A stretch of DNA of 5,202 nucleotides, from NCBI GenBank assembly GCA_047616325.1, contig JBLHGN010000257.1, positions 1 through 5,202 of the forward strand. The letters are read 5' to 3'. The first letter of the stretch is position 1. Each line of letters starts with the position of its first letter. Below are positions 1 through 5,202 of this stretch, piece after piece. Source of the DNA: JBLHGN01 sp047616325 (GTDB lineage Bacteria > Pseudomonadota > Gammaproteobacteria > Pseudomonadales > Cellvibrionaceae). The translations under genes were made by a program, and so were the position numbers. The notes beneath the pieces are model-generated. The model had not been told where the DNA came from. It did not search any database and worked only from the letters and a program-made list of their open reading frames with translations.

Positions 1-5
1 ATTTT

Positions 6-10
6 GGAGG
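6..10 (+). promoter_or_regulatory. Ribosome binding site of the usp gene
   Basis: GGAGG lies six bases before the ATG at 17, a near-ideal Shine-Dalgarno position, and fixes that start. The promoter would lie before the window. Confidence 0.85.
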
Positions 11-16
11 CTTGTC

Positions 17-445
17 ATGACTCTTTACTCGCACATTTTAGTTGGTCTTGATTTATCGGAAGAGTCTGAGGCGGTCTTGTCGACAGCGCAAGAACTCGCT
101 ACGCGGCTGGACGCTAAACTCTCCGTTGCCCATATATTGGAACCGCTGGCGTTTGCCTATGGTGGAGACATGCCCATAGATCTCACTGAAGCTCAGCACA
201 TGATGGAATATCAGGCACAAAAAAGGCTGCAAAAAATCTCTGAAACCCACAACATTCCAAAAAGCAACCAAATCGTTGTTCTTGGTCACACCACATCATC
301 GCTGCGTGAACTCGCCGAAACGCGTGAAGCGGACCTTATTGTTGTAGGTAGCCACGGTCGCCACGGCTTAGCCATTATTTTCGGCTCAACAGCCAAAGGT
401 GTTCTTAAGGGTGCTACCTGCGACGTTTTGGCCGTAAAGGTTTAG
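17..445 (+). CDS. Universal stress protein, UspA family
   Basis: This is a 142-residue single-domain cytoplasmic Usp protein, a normal length for the family. Family members usually form dimers and support survival under starvation, oxygen limitation or other stress; the role of this one is not known. The N-terminal beta strand and acidic loop (HILVGLDLS, residues 6-14) is the classic Usp opening and resembles E. coli UspA. The C-terminal nucleotide-loop region has GSHG at 111-114 and GST at 123-125, followed by the closing strand CDVLAVKV. The spacing is G-X2-G-X8-G-S, one residue shorter than the usual ATP-binding pattern G-X2-G-X9-G(S/T), so ATP binding is uncertain. The start is supported by GGAGG at 6-10. 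The gene converges on uup with a 57-base gap. From memory, a usp gene (PA3017) lies in the same neighbourhood in Pseudomonas. Family call is firm; exact subfamily is not. Confidence 0.95.
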   Translation: MTLYSHILVGLDLSEESEAVLSTAQELATRLDAKLSVAHILEPLAFAYGGDMPIDLTEAQHMMEYQAQKRLQKISETHNIPKSNQIVVLGHTTSSLRELAETREADLIVVGSHGRHGLAIIFGSTAKGVLKGATCDVLAVKV

Positions 446-480
446 TCACGCGGCCTACGCTAGCTAAGTGCTACGCGTGA
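446..480. terminator. Inverted repeat just after usp, possible terminator
   Basis: TCACGCG at 446-452 is perfectly complementary to CGCGTGA at 474-480. TAGC (461-464) and GCTA (470-473) add four inner pairs, leaving an 8-base bulge on the left arm and a 5-base loop. It starts on the base after the usp stop codon, between two converging genes, as a terminator would. No T tract follows on either strand, so it is not a classical intrinsic terminator. Confidence 0.35.
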
Positions 481-493
481 AGAAGAGCCGTGC

Positions 494-524
494 AGAGGCG
501 TGCTACTGCTCTAGCATCGCCTCT
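494..524. terminator. Hairpin over the uup stop codon, possible terminator
   Basis: AGAGGCG (494-500) pairs with CGCCTCT (518-524), and TGCT (501-504) pairs with AGCA (513-516). This gives an 11-bp stem with one unpaired T and an 8-base loop. It covers the last codons and stop of uup (stop at 505-503 on the minus strand). On the minus strand the bases after it are pyrimidine-rich (CTCTTCTTC about seven bases on) but not a true U run. It could serve uup, usp or both; function is inferred from position and fold only. Confidence 0.4.
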
Positions 525-2443
525 AAGGCCTCCCATCGCGCAAACTTAACTTGCAAGCTCGCCTCTAGGTCGTTCAGTTTTTGCAATACTTGATCGACTT
601 CAGCTTCAGGCTGGAGATAGAACTCCGAGTCAGCTATTTTACTATGAAGCTGCTCCAATGCTTGCTCCAAAACCTCAAGCTCTGAAGGTAAAGCATCGAG
701 CTCGCGCTGCAACTTATAACTCAACTTTTTCGTCTTTACGCCTGCGTCGTCGATACTCTTTGGAACACTCTGTGAGCTTTCAGACTCTGCATTCAAAGCG
801 CTATCAACTACCGAAGCATTATCAGACGAGGCCCTATTTAGTTGCGACGAATCCGGCCAAACACCCCCCTGTCGAATCCAGTCGTGATAGCCACCAATAT
901 ACTCTTTGAGTTCACCATTGCCCTCAAACGCGATGGTACTAGCGACAACGTTATCGAGAAATTCTCTGTCGTGGCTTACTAGTAGTAGCGTGCCATCGAA
1001 CTTCACTAGAAGGTCTTCCAATAATTCTAGCGTTTCTGCATCGAGGTCGTTGGTGGGCTCATCCATCACCAGTAGGTTACTAGGTTTACTGAACAGTTTG
1101 GCTAGCAGAATTCGATTTCGCTCGCCCCCCGAAAGCGCTTTTATTGGCGTGCGGGCGCGCTCTCCGGAAAACAAAAAATCTTGCAGGTAACTGATAATGT
1201 GTTTGCGTTTACCGTTAATCTCAACGCTATCGGTACCTTCTGCAACGTTGTCTATGGCTGACTTCTCTAGATCCAATTGATCGCGCATTTGATCGAAATA
1301 TGCCACCGATAATTTTGTTCCCATTCGGACTGAACCAGTTTGCGGCACCAACTCACCCAGTATTATCTTCAAAAGCGTGCTCTTGCCTACGCCATTGGGG
1401 CCCAACAAACCAATTTTATCGCCGCGTATTATGGTGGTGCTAAAGTCGCGAATAATAGCTTTGCCAGGAAAAGCAAAATTAATATTTTTCAATTCAGCCA
1501 CTAGCTTACCCGAGGCCAACTCACCGCCGTGTTCAATTTTTGCAGTTTTTGCGACAGATCTGCGCTGGGAGCGTTCTTTGCGCAGTTTTTCCAAGGCTCT
1601 TACTCGCCCCTCGTTGCGGGTACGCCGAGCTTTAATTCCCTGTCTTATCCACACTTCTTCTTGCGCAAGGCGTTTATCAAATAACGCGTTGTGACGGGCT
1701 TCGGTTTCCAATTGCTGTTCTTTAAAATCAAGAAAACCATCGTAGTTACCCTGCCACAATATGAGATGACCGCGATCCAATTCTCCGATGGTGTTAGCCA
1801 CCGCACGCAAGAACGCGCGGTCGTGAGTAATAAATACAATTGCGCCAGCAAAGGAAATCAATTGCTGCTCCAGCCACTGAATCGCAGCGATATCGAGATG
1901 GTTGGTGGGCTCGTCCAACAATAAGACGTCGGGCTTTGTCACTAAGGCTTTCGCCAACGATACTCGCCGACGCCAACCGCCCGACAGCGCATTCAGGTTT
2001 GCGGTGCCATCTAAATCTAGCTTAGTTAAGACCTGCTCGATGGTGTTATTAAGGTTCCAACCGTCCGCCGCTTCTATGCGGTGCTGCAGGTTTTCTAGGT
2101 CGGCCCAGTCTTTGGGGTTGGTGCTGGCAGAAGCTTCTTGGTACCGGGCAAGGTCTGCTACTACATGGGCAAGCCCACCTGCAACAAAATCATATACGCT
2201 TATGCTCTCGGCTTCGGGTAGATCTTGCGAAAGACTGGCAATAGCAATAGCGGGATCACGCCATATCGCACCGTGATCGACTTCGACGCTGCCTTGTATG
2301 GCTTTTAGCAAGGTGGATTTGCCAACACCATTGCGCCCGATAATACAGAGCCTATCGCCCGGATTAAGCTGCAATTCGAGCTCATCAAATATAACCTGCT
2401 CGCCGTAGTGCAAACAGAAATTGGTTAACTTTACTAAGGGCAT
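503..2443 (-). CDS. uup: ABC-F family ATPase, Uup type
   Basis: This is a 646-residue cytoplasmic ABC-F protein with two ATPase domains and no membrane segments, so it is not a transporter. ABC-F proteins bind the ribosomal E site and help stalled or difficult translation. E. coli Uup also affects precise transposon excision and binds branched DNA. ABC1 has Walker A GRNGVGKST (36-44), signature LSGGW (153-157), Walker B ending DEPT (177-180, catalytic Glu178) and His207. A charged helical linker at about 236-310, the P-site-tRNA-interacting region, follows. ABC2 has GPNGVGKST (348-356), LSGGE (437-441), DEPT (461-464, Glu462) and His491. A Ser/Asn/Asp-rich spacer (about 530-565) leads to a coiled coil at about 573-646, the Uup-type C-terminal domain. 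All catalytic residues are present. The frame stays open up to 2626, but MPLVKL matches the normal family start and has GAGG five bases before it. The gene is convergent with usp and divergent from slt. Confidence 0.95.
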   Translation of the reverse strand: MPLVKLTNFCLHYGEQVIFDELELQLNPGDRLCIIGRNGVGKSTLLKAIQGSVEVDHGAIWRDPAIAIASLSQDLPEAESISVYDFVAGGLAHVVADLARYQEASASTNPKDWADLENLQHRIEAADGWNLNNTIEQVLTKLDLDGTANLNALSGGWRRRVSLAKALVTKPDVLLLDEPTNHLDIAAIQWLEQQLISFAGAIVFITHDRAFLRAVANTIGELDRGHLILWQGNYDGFLDFKEQQLETEARHNALFDKRLAQEEVWIRQGIKARRTRNEGRVRALEKLRKERSQRRSVAKTAKIEHGGELASGKLVAELKNINFAFPGKAIIRDFSTTIIRGDKIGLLGPNGVGKSTLLKIILGELVPQTGSVRMGTKLSVAYFDQMRDQLDLEKSAIDNVAEGTDSVEINGKRKHIISYLQDFLFSGERARTPIKALSGGERNRILLAKLFSKPSNLLVMDEPTNDLDAETLELLEDLLVKFDGTLLLVSHDREFLDNVVASTIAFEGNGELKEYIGGYHDWIRQGGVWPDSSQLNRASSDNASVVDSALNAESESSQSVPKSIDDAGVKTKKLSYKLQRELDALPSELEVLEQALEQLHSKIADSEFYLQPEAEVDQVLQKLNDLEASLQVKFARWEALEAMLEQ

Positions 2444-2448
2444 TACTA

Positions 2449-2452
2449 CCTC
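2449..2452 (-). promoter_or_regulatory. Ribosome binding site that sets the uup start
   Basis: On the minus strand GAGG lies five bases before the ATG at 2443-2441. This is the main evidence for the 646-residue form over the 707-residue frame starting at 2626, whose extra 61 residues do not resemble an ABC-F N terminus. Confidence 0.75.
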
Positions 2453-2539
2453 GATAGACCTAAATGAACATGCGAACAGACAAACCCAGATGTAAAAACA
2501 GAATGGATAAGTCGTGGATGCGCGGTCGCGTAGTCTATC
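2453..2539 (-). promoter_or_regulatory. Paired 7-base arms in the uup leader
   Basis: GATAGAC (2453-2459, plus strand) and GTCTATC (2533-2539) are perfect inverted copies 73 bases apart. In a uup leader RNA they could pair, with a G-U pair possible at each end. The stem would end directly beside the GAGG ribosome binding site. A 7-base match over this distance can arise by chance, and no transcription start is known, so this is only a candidate leader structure. Confidence 0.15.
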
Positions 2540-2617
2540 ACCAAGCCCTCGCTGCTGAATAACTCTTTTATGCTCATTTTGTTTTAGTGCTAAGCTAAAA
2601 ACTATACCTAGAACTAA

Positions 2618-2682
2618 CCTTAGCAATATTGCTTACCAGTATATTTTCAAAGAAAAAATACTGGTAATTTGTTTTACTAAGG
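2618..2682. repeat. Extended inverted repeat / hairpin in the uup-slt spacer
   Basis: The core arms are 2633-2648 and 2652-2667. They pair at 15 of 16 positions, starting with ten perfect pairs (TTACCAGTAT with ATACTGGTAA), around an AAA loop. The symmetry continues outward: CCTTAG (2618-2623) mirrors CTAAGG (2677-2682) exactly about the same centre, 2650. The 9-base segments between are partly complementary. TTTGTTTT follows the core on the plus strand, so a plus-strand RNA could form an intrinsic-terminator-like structure ahead of slt. Other readings are an attenuator, a small RNA end, a double operator, or a very short mobile-element remnant. Confidence 0.6.
2622..2633. repeat. 12-bp perfect palindrome AGCAATATTGCT
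   Basis: The sequence equals its own reverse complement over 12 bases. It abuts the long hairpin, sharing one T, and lies upstream of uup on one strand and slt on the other. A dimeric regulator could bind such a site, but I recognise no specific operator consensus. Confidence 0.4.
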
Positions 2683-2755
2683 AGGCTGGGCAAAGGGAAC
2701 ATTAATAGTCATACTATTTTTCGAAAAACAACAAAAACGCCAGGCTTATGCCAAA

Positions 2756-2784
2756 TTGCAAGTGGTAAAACTCCTTAATATAAA
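2756..2784 (+). promoter_or_regulatory. Sigma70-type promoter for slt
   Basis: TTGCAA (2756-2761, four of six to TTGACA) and TATAAA (2779-2784, five of six to TATAAT) are separated by the optimal 17 bases. Transcription would start near 2791 and leave a leader of about 15 bases before the ATG at 2806. The hairpin at 2633-2667 lies upstream of this promoter, so it would not be in this transcript. Confidence 0.55.
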
Positions 2785-2805
2785 CAACAATTAAGTGAAT
2801 AACCG

Positions 2806-4848
2806 ATGTGTGTAGTAGTTATGATGCGATTGTTAGAAATACAACAACATTTTTTGCGGCGATTTTGGATAAAGCCCCACTATGCAATCAAAGTGTTATG
2901 TGCTGTTTTTAGCGCAAGCTTAGTTGCACCAGCCAGCGCTCTGGCACCTGATTCAGACTGGTTCTCTCCAGAGCTAACCCCCGCTCAAGACCTTATTATT
3001 GAACAGCGCTACCATTACGAATTAGCTAAAACAGCGCTTAACGCTTCGAAAATGGATGTGTATCAGCAACATTACGCGCAAATGGGCGACTACCCACTTG
3101 GGCCTTATCTCGACTACACAAAAATCAAGCAATCACTTTACGAATTCGATTTTTCAGAAATAGACCGGTTTCTAGAAACAAATCGCGACACCTTTCTCGC
3201 CTATCGCCTGAGAGAGCAGCTTTTATATGCCCTAGCCACCAAAAAAAATTGGGGGCAGTACCTTAAGTACTATGCGGCGGATATGGGCCAAAAGCCGCTG
3301 CGCTGCCACCACCTTTACGCGCAAATAGCCACCGGCAACAAACAACTCAACAATGAAGTGGCACAGATTTGGACTGGGGGGAAATCCCACCCTAAAAGCT
3401 GCGACAGATTGTTTAATGTTTGGCGTCGCGCAGGCGGGCTCACCAATGACATCGCGTGGCAACGGTTTATAAATGCCATGTCTAATAATAGACGCAGTCT
3501 TGCGCGTTATGTTGCCAAGCTGATGAACGGCGACCAGAACAAATACGCCAAACTATTTTTTAAAGTCGACTCGCACCCTGCTCTGCTTAAGCAACATCGC
3601 ATTTTCGAAGAGCAGTCTAAAGAAATACAACAAATTATTGCCCATGGTATCAAACGCTTCGCGCGAACCGCCCCAAGAGATGCACTCTACCATTGGGAAC
3701 TCTACGAAGCTCAGCAGCTGTTCGAGAAAGAAACGGCAACAGACACCAAATTGTACTTAGTTAAGAAACTCTCCGCAAAGGGGTACACAAAAGAAGCTGA
3801 AGCATTGATTAAGCAGTCACAAGACTTACAAAGCATCGACGTAGTGGAGAGATTGATCCGCGACGCCTTGCGCGGAGAGAACTGGGATAAGGTAGCCAAT
3901 TGGATCAACACCCTCGACAGTAAAGCCCAAGCCAGTGATCGCTGGCAATATTGGCGCGCACGAGCTCAAACCGAGCTTGCTCTCACCGACACCACAGAAT
4001 CCAGCAAAACAATCTACCAGCGCATCTCAAAAAACCGTAGTTTTTATGGTTTTCTAGCCTCCGACATTCTCAAGCAAAGTTATTCTCTCGAAATCAAAAC
4101 CGCATCGGTTCAGCCGAGTACAATGCTCTTGGTTGAAAATAATCTAGCAATGAAGCGCGCACGCGAGTTATGGCTTAGAGGTAGCTACGACGAAGCGCAG
4201 GCCGAATGGCAGTTTGCCACCAAATCCATGGACCCCCAAGAATTAATGGCAGCGGGTAAGATTGCACGGCAATGGGGTTGGTATCACAAAAGCATCAACG
4301 CCATGATATCCGGCAATCACTGGGACGAGCTCGCCATTCGTTTCCCTCTGGCATATCAAGACACAGTAACCAAGGTTTCTAGCGACACAAAAGTTGAGCC
4401 CACTTTTATTTACGCCATAGCACGACAAGAAAGCGCCTTCTCTGAGCAGGCGCGCTCTTCGGCAGGCGCAATGGGTCTAATGCAACTTATGCCCGCCACA
4501 GCGCGACAAACAGCGAGAAAGAGCGGCATAAAGCACCACGACAGATACCTCTACGACCCTGAATACAACATTAATTTGGGGAGTCATTATCTCAATGAGC
4601 TTCTACAAAAATTTAATGGCAATCGTATATTAGCGGCGGCGGCATACAACGCCGGCCCACATCGGGTTAATACTTGGATTAAAGATATTTCAGAAGATTT
4701 ACCGATAGATATCTGGATTGAAACCATCCCCTTTAAAGAAACCCGAGGCTATGTTCAAAATGTATTGTCATTTTCGGTAATTTACGCCAATCGTATGGGC
4801 CGAGACGAAGTATTCATGACAGAACAGGAGGCAAATAGCCCGCTATAA
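2806..4848 (+). CDS. slt: Soluble lytic murein transglycosylase
   Basis: This 680-residue exported enzyme (E. coli Slt70 precursor is about 645) cleaves the MurNAc-GlcNAc bond of peptidoglycan, releasing 1,6-anhydro-muropeptides in cell-wall turnover. A basic N terminus and hydrophobic stretch at about 28-42 form a signal peptide, with cleavage likely after ASA (45) or ALA (47). No lipobox is seen, so the product should be free in the periplasm. Residues about 50-430 form the helical superhelix (U domain), then a linker region to about 515. The C-terminal catalytic domain has RQES with the expected catalytic Glu542, GAMGLMQLMPATAR (554-567), AAYNAGPHRV (612-621) and IETIPFKETRGYVQNVL (638-654). 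All key motifs are intact. Start choice is uncertain: ATGs at 2806, 2821 and 2824 are in frame. Only a weak AAGTGA (2793-2798) precedes the first, and a later start would shorten an unusually long signal n-region. It is divergent from uup and has a good promoter at 2756-2784. Confidence 0.95.
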   Translation: MCVVVMMRLLEIQQHFLRRFWIKPHYAIKVLCAVFSASLVAPASALAPDSDWFSPELTPAQDLIIEQRYHYELAKTALNASKMDVYQQHYAQMGDYPLGPYLDYTKIKQSLYEFDFSEIDRFLETNRDTFLAYRLREQLLYALATKKNWGQYLKYYAADMGQKPLRCHHLYAQIATGNKQLNNEVAQIWTGGKSHPKSCDRLFNVWRRAGGLTNDIAWQRFINAMSNNRRSLARYVAKLMNGDQNKYAKLFFKVDSHPALLKQHRIFEEQSKEIQQIIAHGIKRFARTAPRDALYHWELYEAQQLFEKETATDTKLYLVKKLSAKGYTKEAEALIKQSQDLQSIDVVERLIRDALRGENWDKVANWINTLDSKAQASDRWQYWRARAQTELALTDTTESSKTIYQRISKNRSFYGFLASDILKQSYSLEIKTASVQPSTMLLVENNLAMKRARELWLRGSYDEAQAEWQFATKSMDPQELMAAGKIARQWGWYHKSINAMISGNHWDELAIRFPLAYQDTVTKVSSDTKVEPTFIYAIARQESAFSEQARSSAGAMGLMQLMPATARQTARKSGIKHHDRYLYDPEYNINLGSHYLNELLQKFNGNRILAAAAYNAGPHRVNTWIKDISEDLPIDIWIETIPFKETRGYVQNVLSFSVIYANRMGRDEVFMTEQEANSPL

Positions 4849-4851
4849 ACC

Positions 4852-5202
4852 ATGCTTAGCGTTAGTATTCCCCCCAAAGGAACACTTCTTCATGAATTAC
4901 GACACACGTCCGAGCGATGGGTTATCACAAGAGGAAAAAACGAAGATTGGGTGCATATATCTGAAACCATAAACATGTTGTATCTGGCGGTTTGCCAAAT
5001 TGAAACCACCATGACAGATGCCAATGATGCCGTAGAAACCCTTACGGCATCGTTTGCAGAACTCGCGAACCACAGTGCTGATGTGAGCGCGCAAGTACAA
5101 AACCTCACTAAAGTTGAAGAACTAGACGCCTTCAAACAAGACATTTCACAAACAGCCACTGCCATTCAAAGCAATATAAACGGTTCGGTTAGGGCCTTCC
5201 AA
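4852..5202 (+). CDS. Unrecognised helical, coiled-coil-like protein, 5' part
   Basis: This frame is open from ATG 4852 to the window end (117 codons, no stop), so the gene continues beyond it. I cannot name the family. From about residue 30 (NEDWVHISETINMLYLAVCQ onward) the product looks like a genuine cytoplasmic protein: strongly helical, rich in Ala/Glu/Asp/Thr/Gln, with heptad-like hydrophobic spacing and no signal peptide or membrane segment. The first 28 or so residues look less convincing and lack a well-placed ribosome binding site. The better start is ATG 4892 (AAGGA ten bases upstream), but that frame ends at 4972; joining it to this one needs a -1 shift near the A6 tract at 4935-4940. 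No terminator separates the gene from slt, three bases upstream by the 4852 start, so co-transcription is likely. Helical composition would suit a scaffold or signalling partner, but no function is claimed. Confidence 0.6.
   Translation, partial: MLSVSIPPKGTLLHELRHTSERWVITRGKNEDWVHISETINMLYLAVCQIETTMTDANDAVETLTASFAELANHSADVSAQVQNLTKVEELDAFKQDISQTATAIQSNINGSVRAFQ
4877..4881 (+). promoter_or_regulatory. Ribosome binding site for the ATG at 4892
   Basis: AAGGA lies ten bases before the ATG at 4892. It is the best ribosome binding site in the slt downstream gap. AGGAGG at 4826-4831, inside slt, is 20 bases from the ATG at 4852 and too far to serve it well. This matters because the two ATGs are in different frames. 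Confidence 0.5.
4892..4972 (+). other. Short frame with the likely true N terminus of the last gene
   Basis: ATG 4892 opens a 26-codon frame beginning MNYDTRPSDGLSQEEK, hydrophilic and well preceded by AAGGA, ending at TAA 4970-4972. Its first 16 residues read as a natural N terminus. Adding one A to the A6 tract (4935-4940), or a -1 slip there, would join it as QEEK-NEDWVHISET to the long open frame. Either the gene is frameshifted here, the base call is wrong, or slippage joins the frames. Confidence 0.45.

Larger units (their letters stand above)
2444..2805. other. Divergent intergenic region between uup and slt
   Basis: This 362-bp stretch holds no convincing gene. From left to right it contains the uup leader with its ribosome binding site, an AT-rich segment, a 12-bp palindrome (2622-2633), a long hairpin centred on 2650, an isolated TAAGGAGG (2678-2685) with no usable start codon after it, and a sigma70-like promoter for slt (2756-2784). 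For uup I find no good promoter on the minus strand. A TATAGT hexamer (plus-strand 2606-2601) has only a poor -35 partner, TTGCTA, 14 bases away. Confidence 0.8.

Noticed and set aside
1040..1920. Near-duplicate segments around 1047-1066 and 1900-1920
   Set aside because: These are the two Walker B (DEPTN-LD) regions of the duplicated ATPase domains of uup, not a DNA repeat element.
1902..2276. 124-residue plus-strand open frame inside uup
   Set aside because: Shadow of the uup coding strand; Arg/Ser-rich composition typical of antisense reading, no motif.
2444..2626. 61-codon N-terminal extension of uup starting at ATG 2626 on the minus strand
   Set aside because: The frame is open, but the added residues do not look like an ABC-F N terminus, and MPLVKL at 2443 has its own GAGG ribosome binding site and normal family length.
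2743..2752. GGC-TTAT-GCC mini hairpin upstream of the slt promoter
   Set aside because: Only three base pairs; expected by chance.
4934..4942. Programmed -1 ribosomal frameshift heptamer
   Set aside because: A AAA AAC exists as a string, but in the incoming frame the codons are GAA AAA ACG, so tandem re-pairing fails. I also see no obvious downstream stem. Mutation, sequence error or slippage on the A tract fits better.
4890..5165. 91-residue minus-strand open frame opposite the last gene
   Set aside because: It is antisense to the helical protein frame, which looks more protein-like. The minus frame is Ser/Cys-rich without domain features, and no clear ribosome binding site was seen.
4846..5202. 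Stop-codon readthrough joining slt to the following frame
   Set aside because: The frame after the slt TAA is the same frame and stays open to the window end, but Slt already ends at its normal point and no readthrough context is seen. Frame coincidence plus a separate gene explains it.

Overview
The window looks like ordinary chromosomal DNA from a Gammaproteobacterium. It is tightly packed, roughly mid-40s to high-40s % GC by eye, with clear Shine-Dalgarno sites. The gene order UspA-family protein / Uup-type ABC-F ATPase / soluble lytic transglycosylase Slt resembles, from memory, the neighbourhood of PA3017, PA3019 and PA3020 in Pseudomonas. Moderate GC and protein style suggest a marine relative such as Cellvibrionales (Saccharophagus/Teredinibacter-like). 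That placement is inference.

Layout. (1) 17-445 (+): a 142-residue universal stress protein with a strong GGAGG ribosome binding site. (2) 446-502: a short convergent gap with an inverted repeat, followed by a stronger hairpin over the uup stop codon; together they are the best candidates for ending both converging transcripts. (3) 2443-503 (-): uup, a 646-residue duplicated-ATPase ABC-F protein with a C-terminal coiled coil. Its start is set by GAGG five bases before ATG and by family length, not by the longer open frame reaching 2626. (4) 2444-2805: a 362-bp divergent region. It holds an extended inverted repeat centred on 2650, an adjacent 12-bp palindrome, an orphan TAAGGAGG motif, and a good sigma70-type promoter facing slt. 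(5) 2806-4848 (+): slt, an exported 680-residue lytic transglycosylase with all main SLT motifs. (6) 4852 or 4892 to beyond the window end (+): the 5' part of an unrecognised, helix-rich soluble protein, probably co-transcribed with slt.

How they work together. Slt cuts peptidoglycan in the periplasm, Uup acts on ribosomes or DNA in the cytoplasm, and Usp is a cytoplasmic stress protein. They share a neighbourhood rather than an obvious pathway. slt and the last gene are the only likely operon pair.

I see no convincing undescribed multi-gene system. The two observations most worth following are the long hairpin between uup and slt, and an apparent frame break at an A6 tract near the start of the last gene. 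There the ribosome-binding-site-supported start and the conserved-looking body of the protein lie in different frames. I saw no tRNA or rRNA gene, CRISPR array or insertion sequence.
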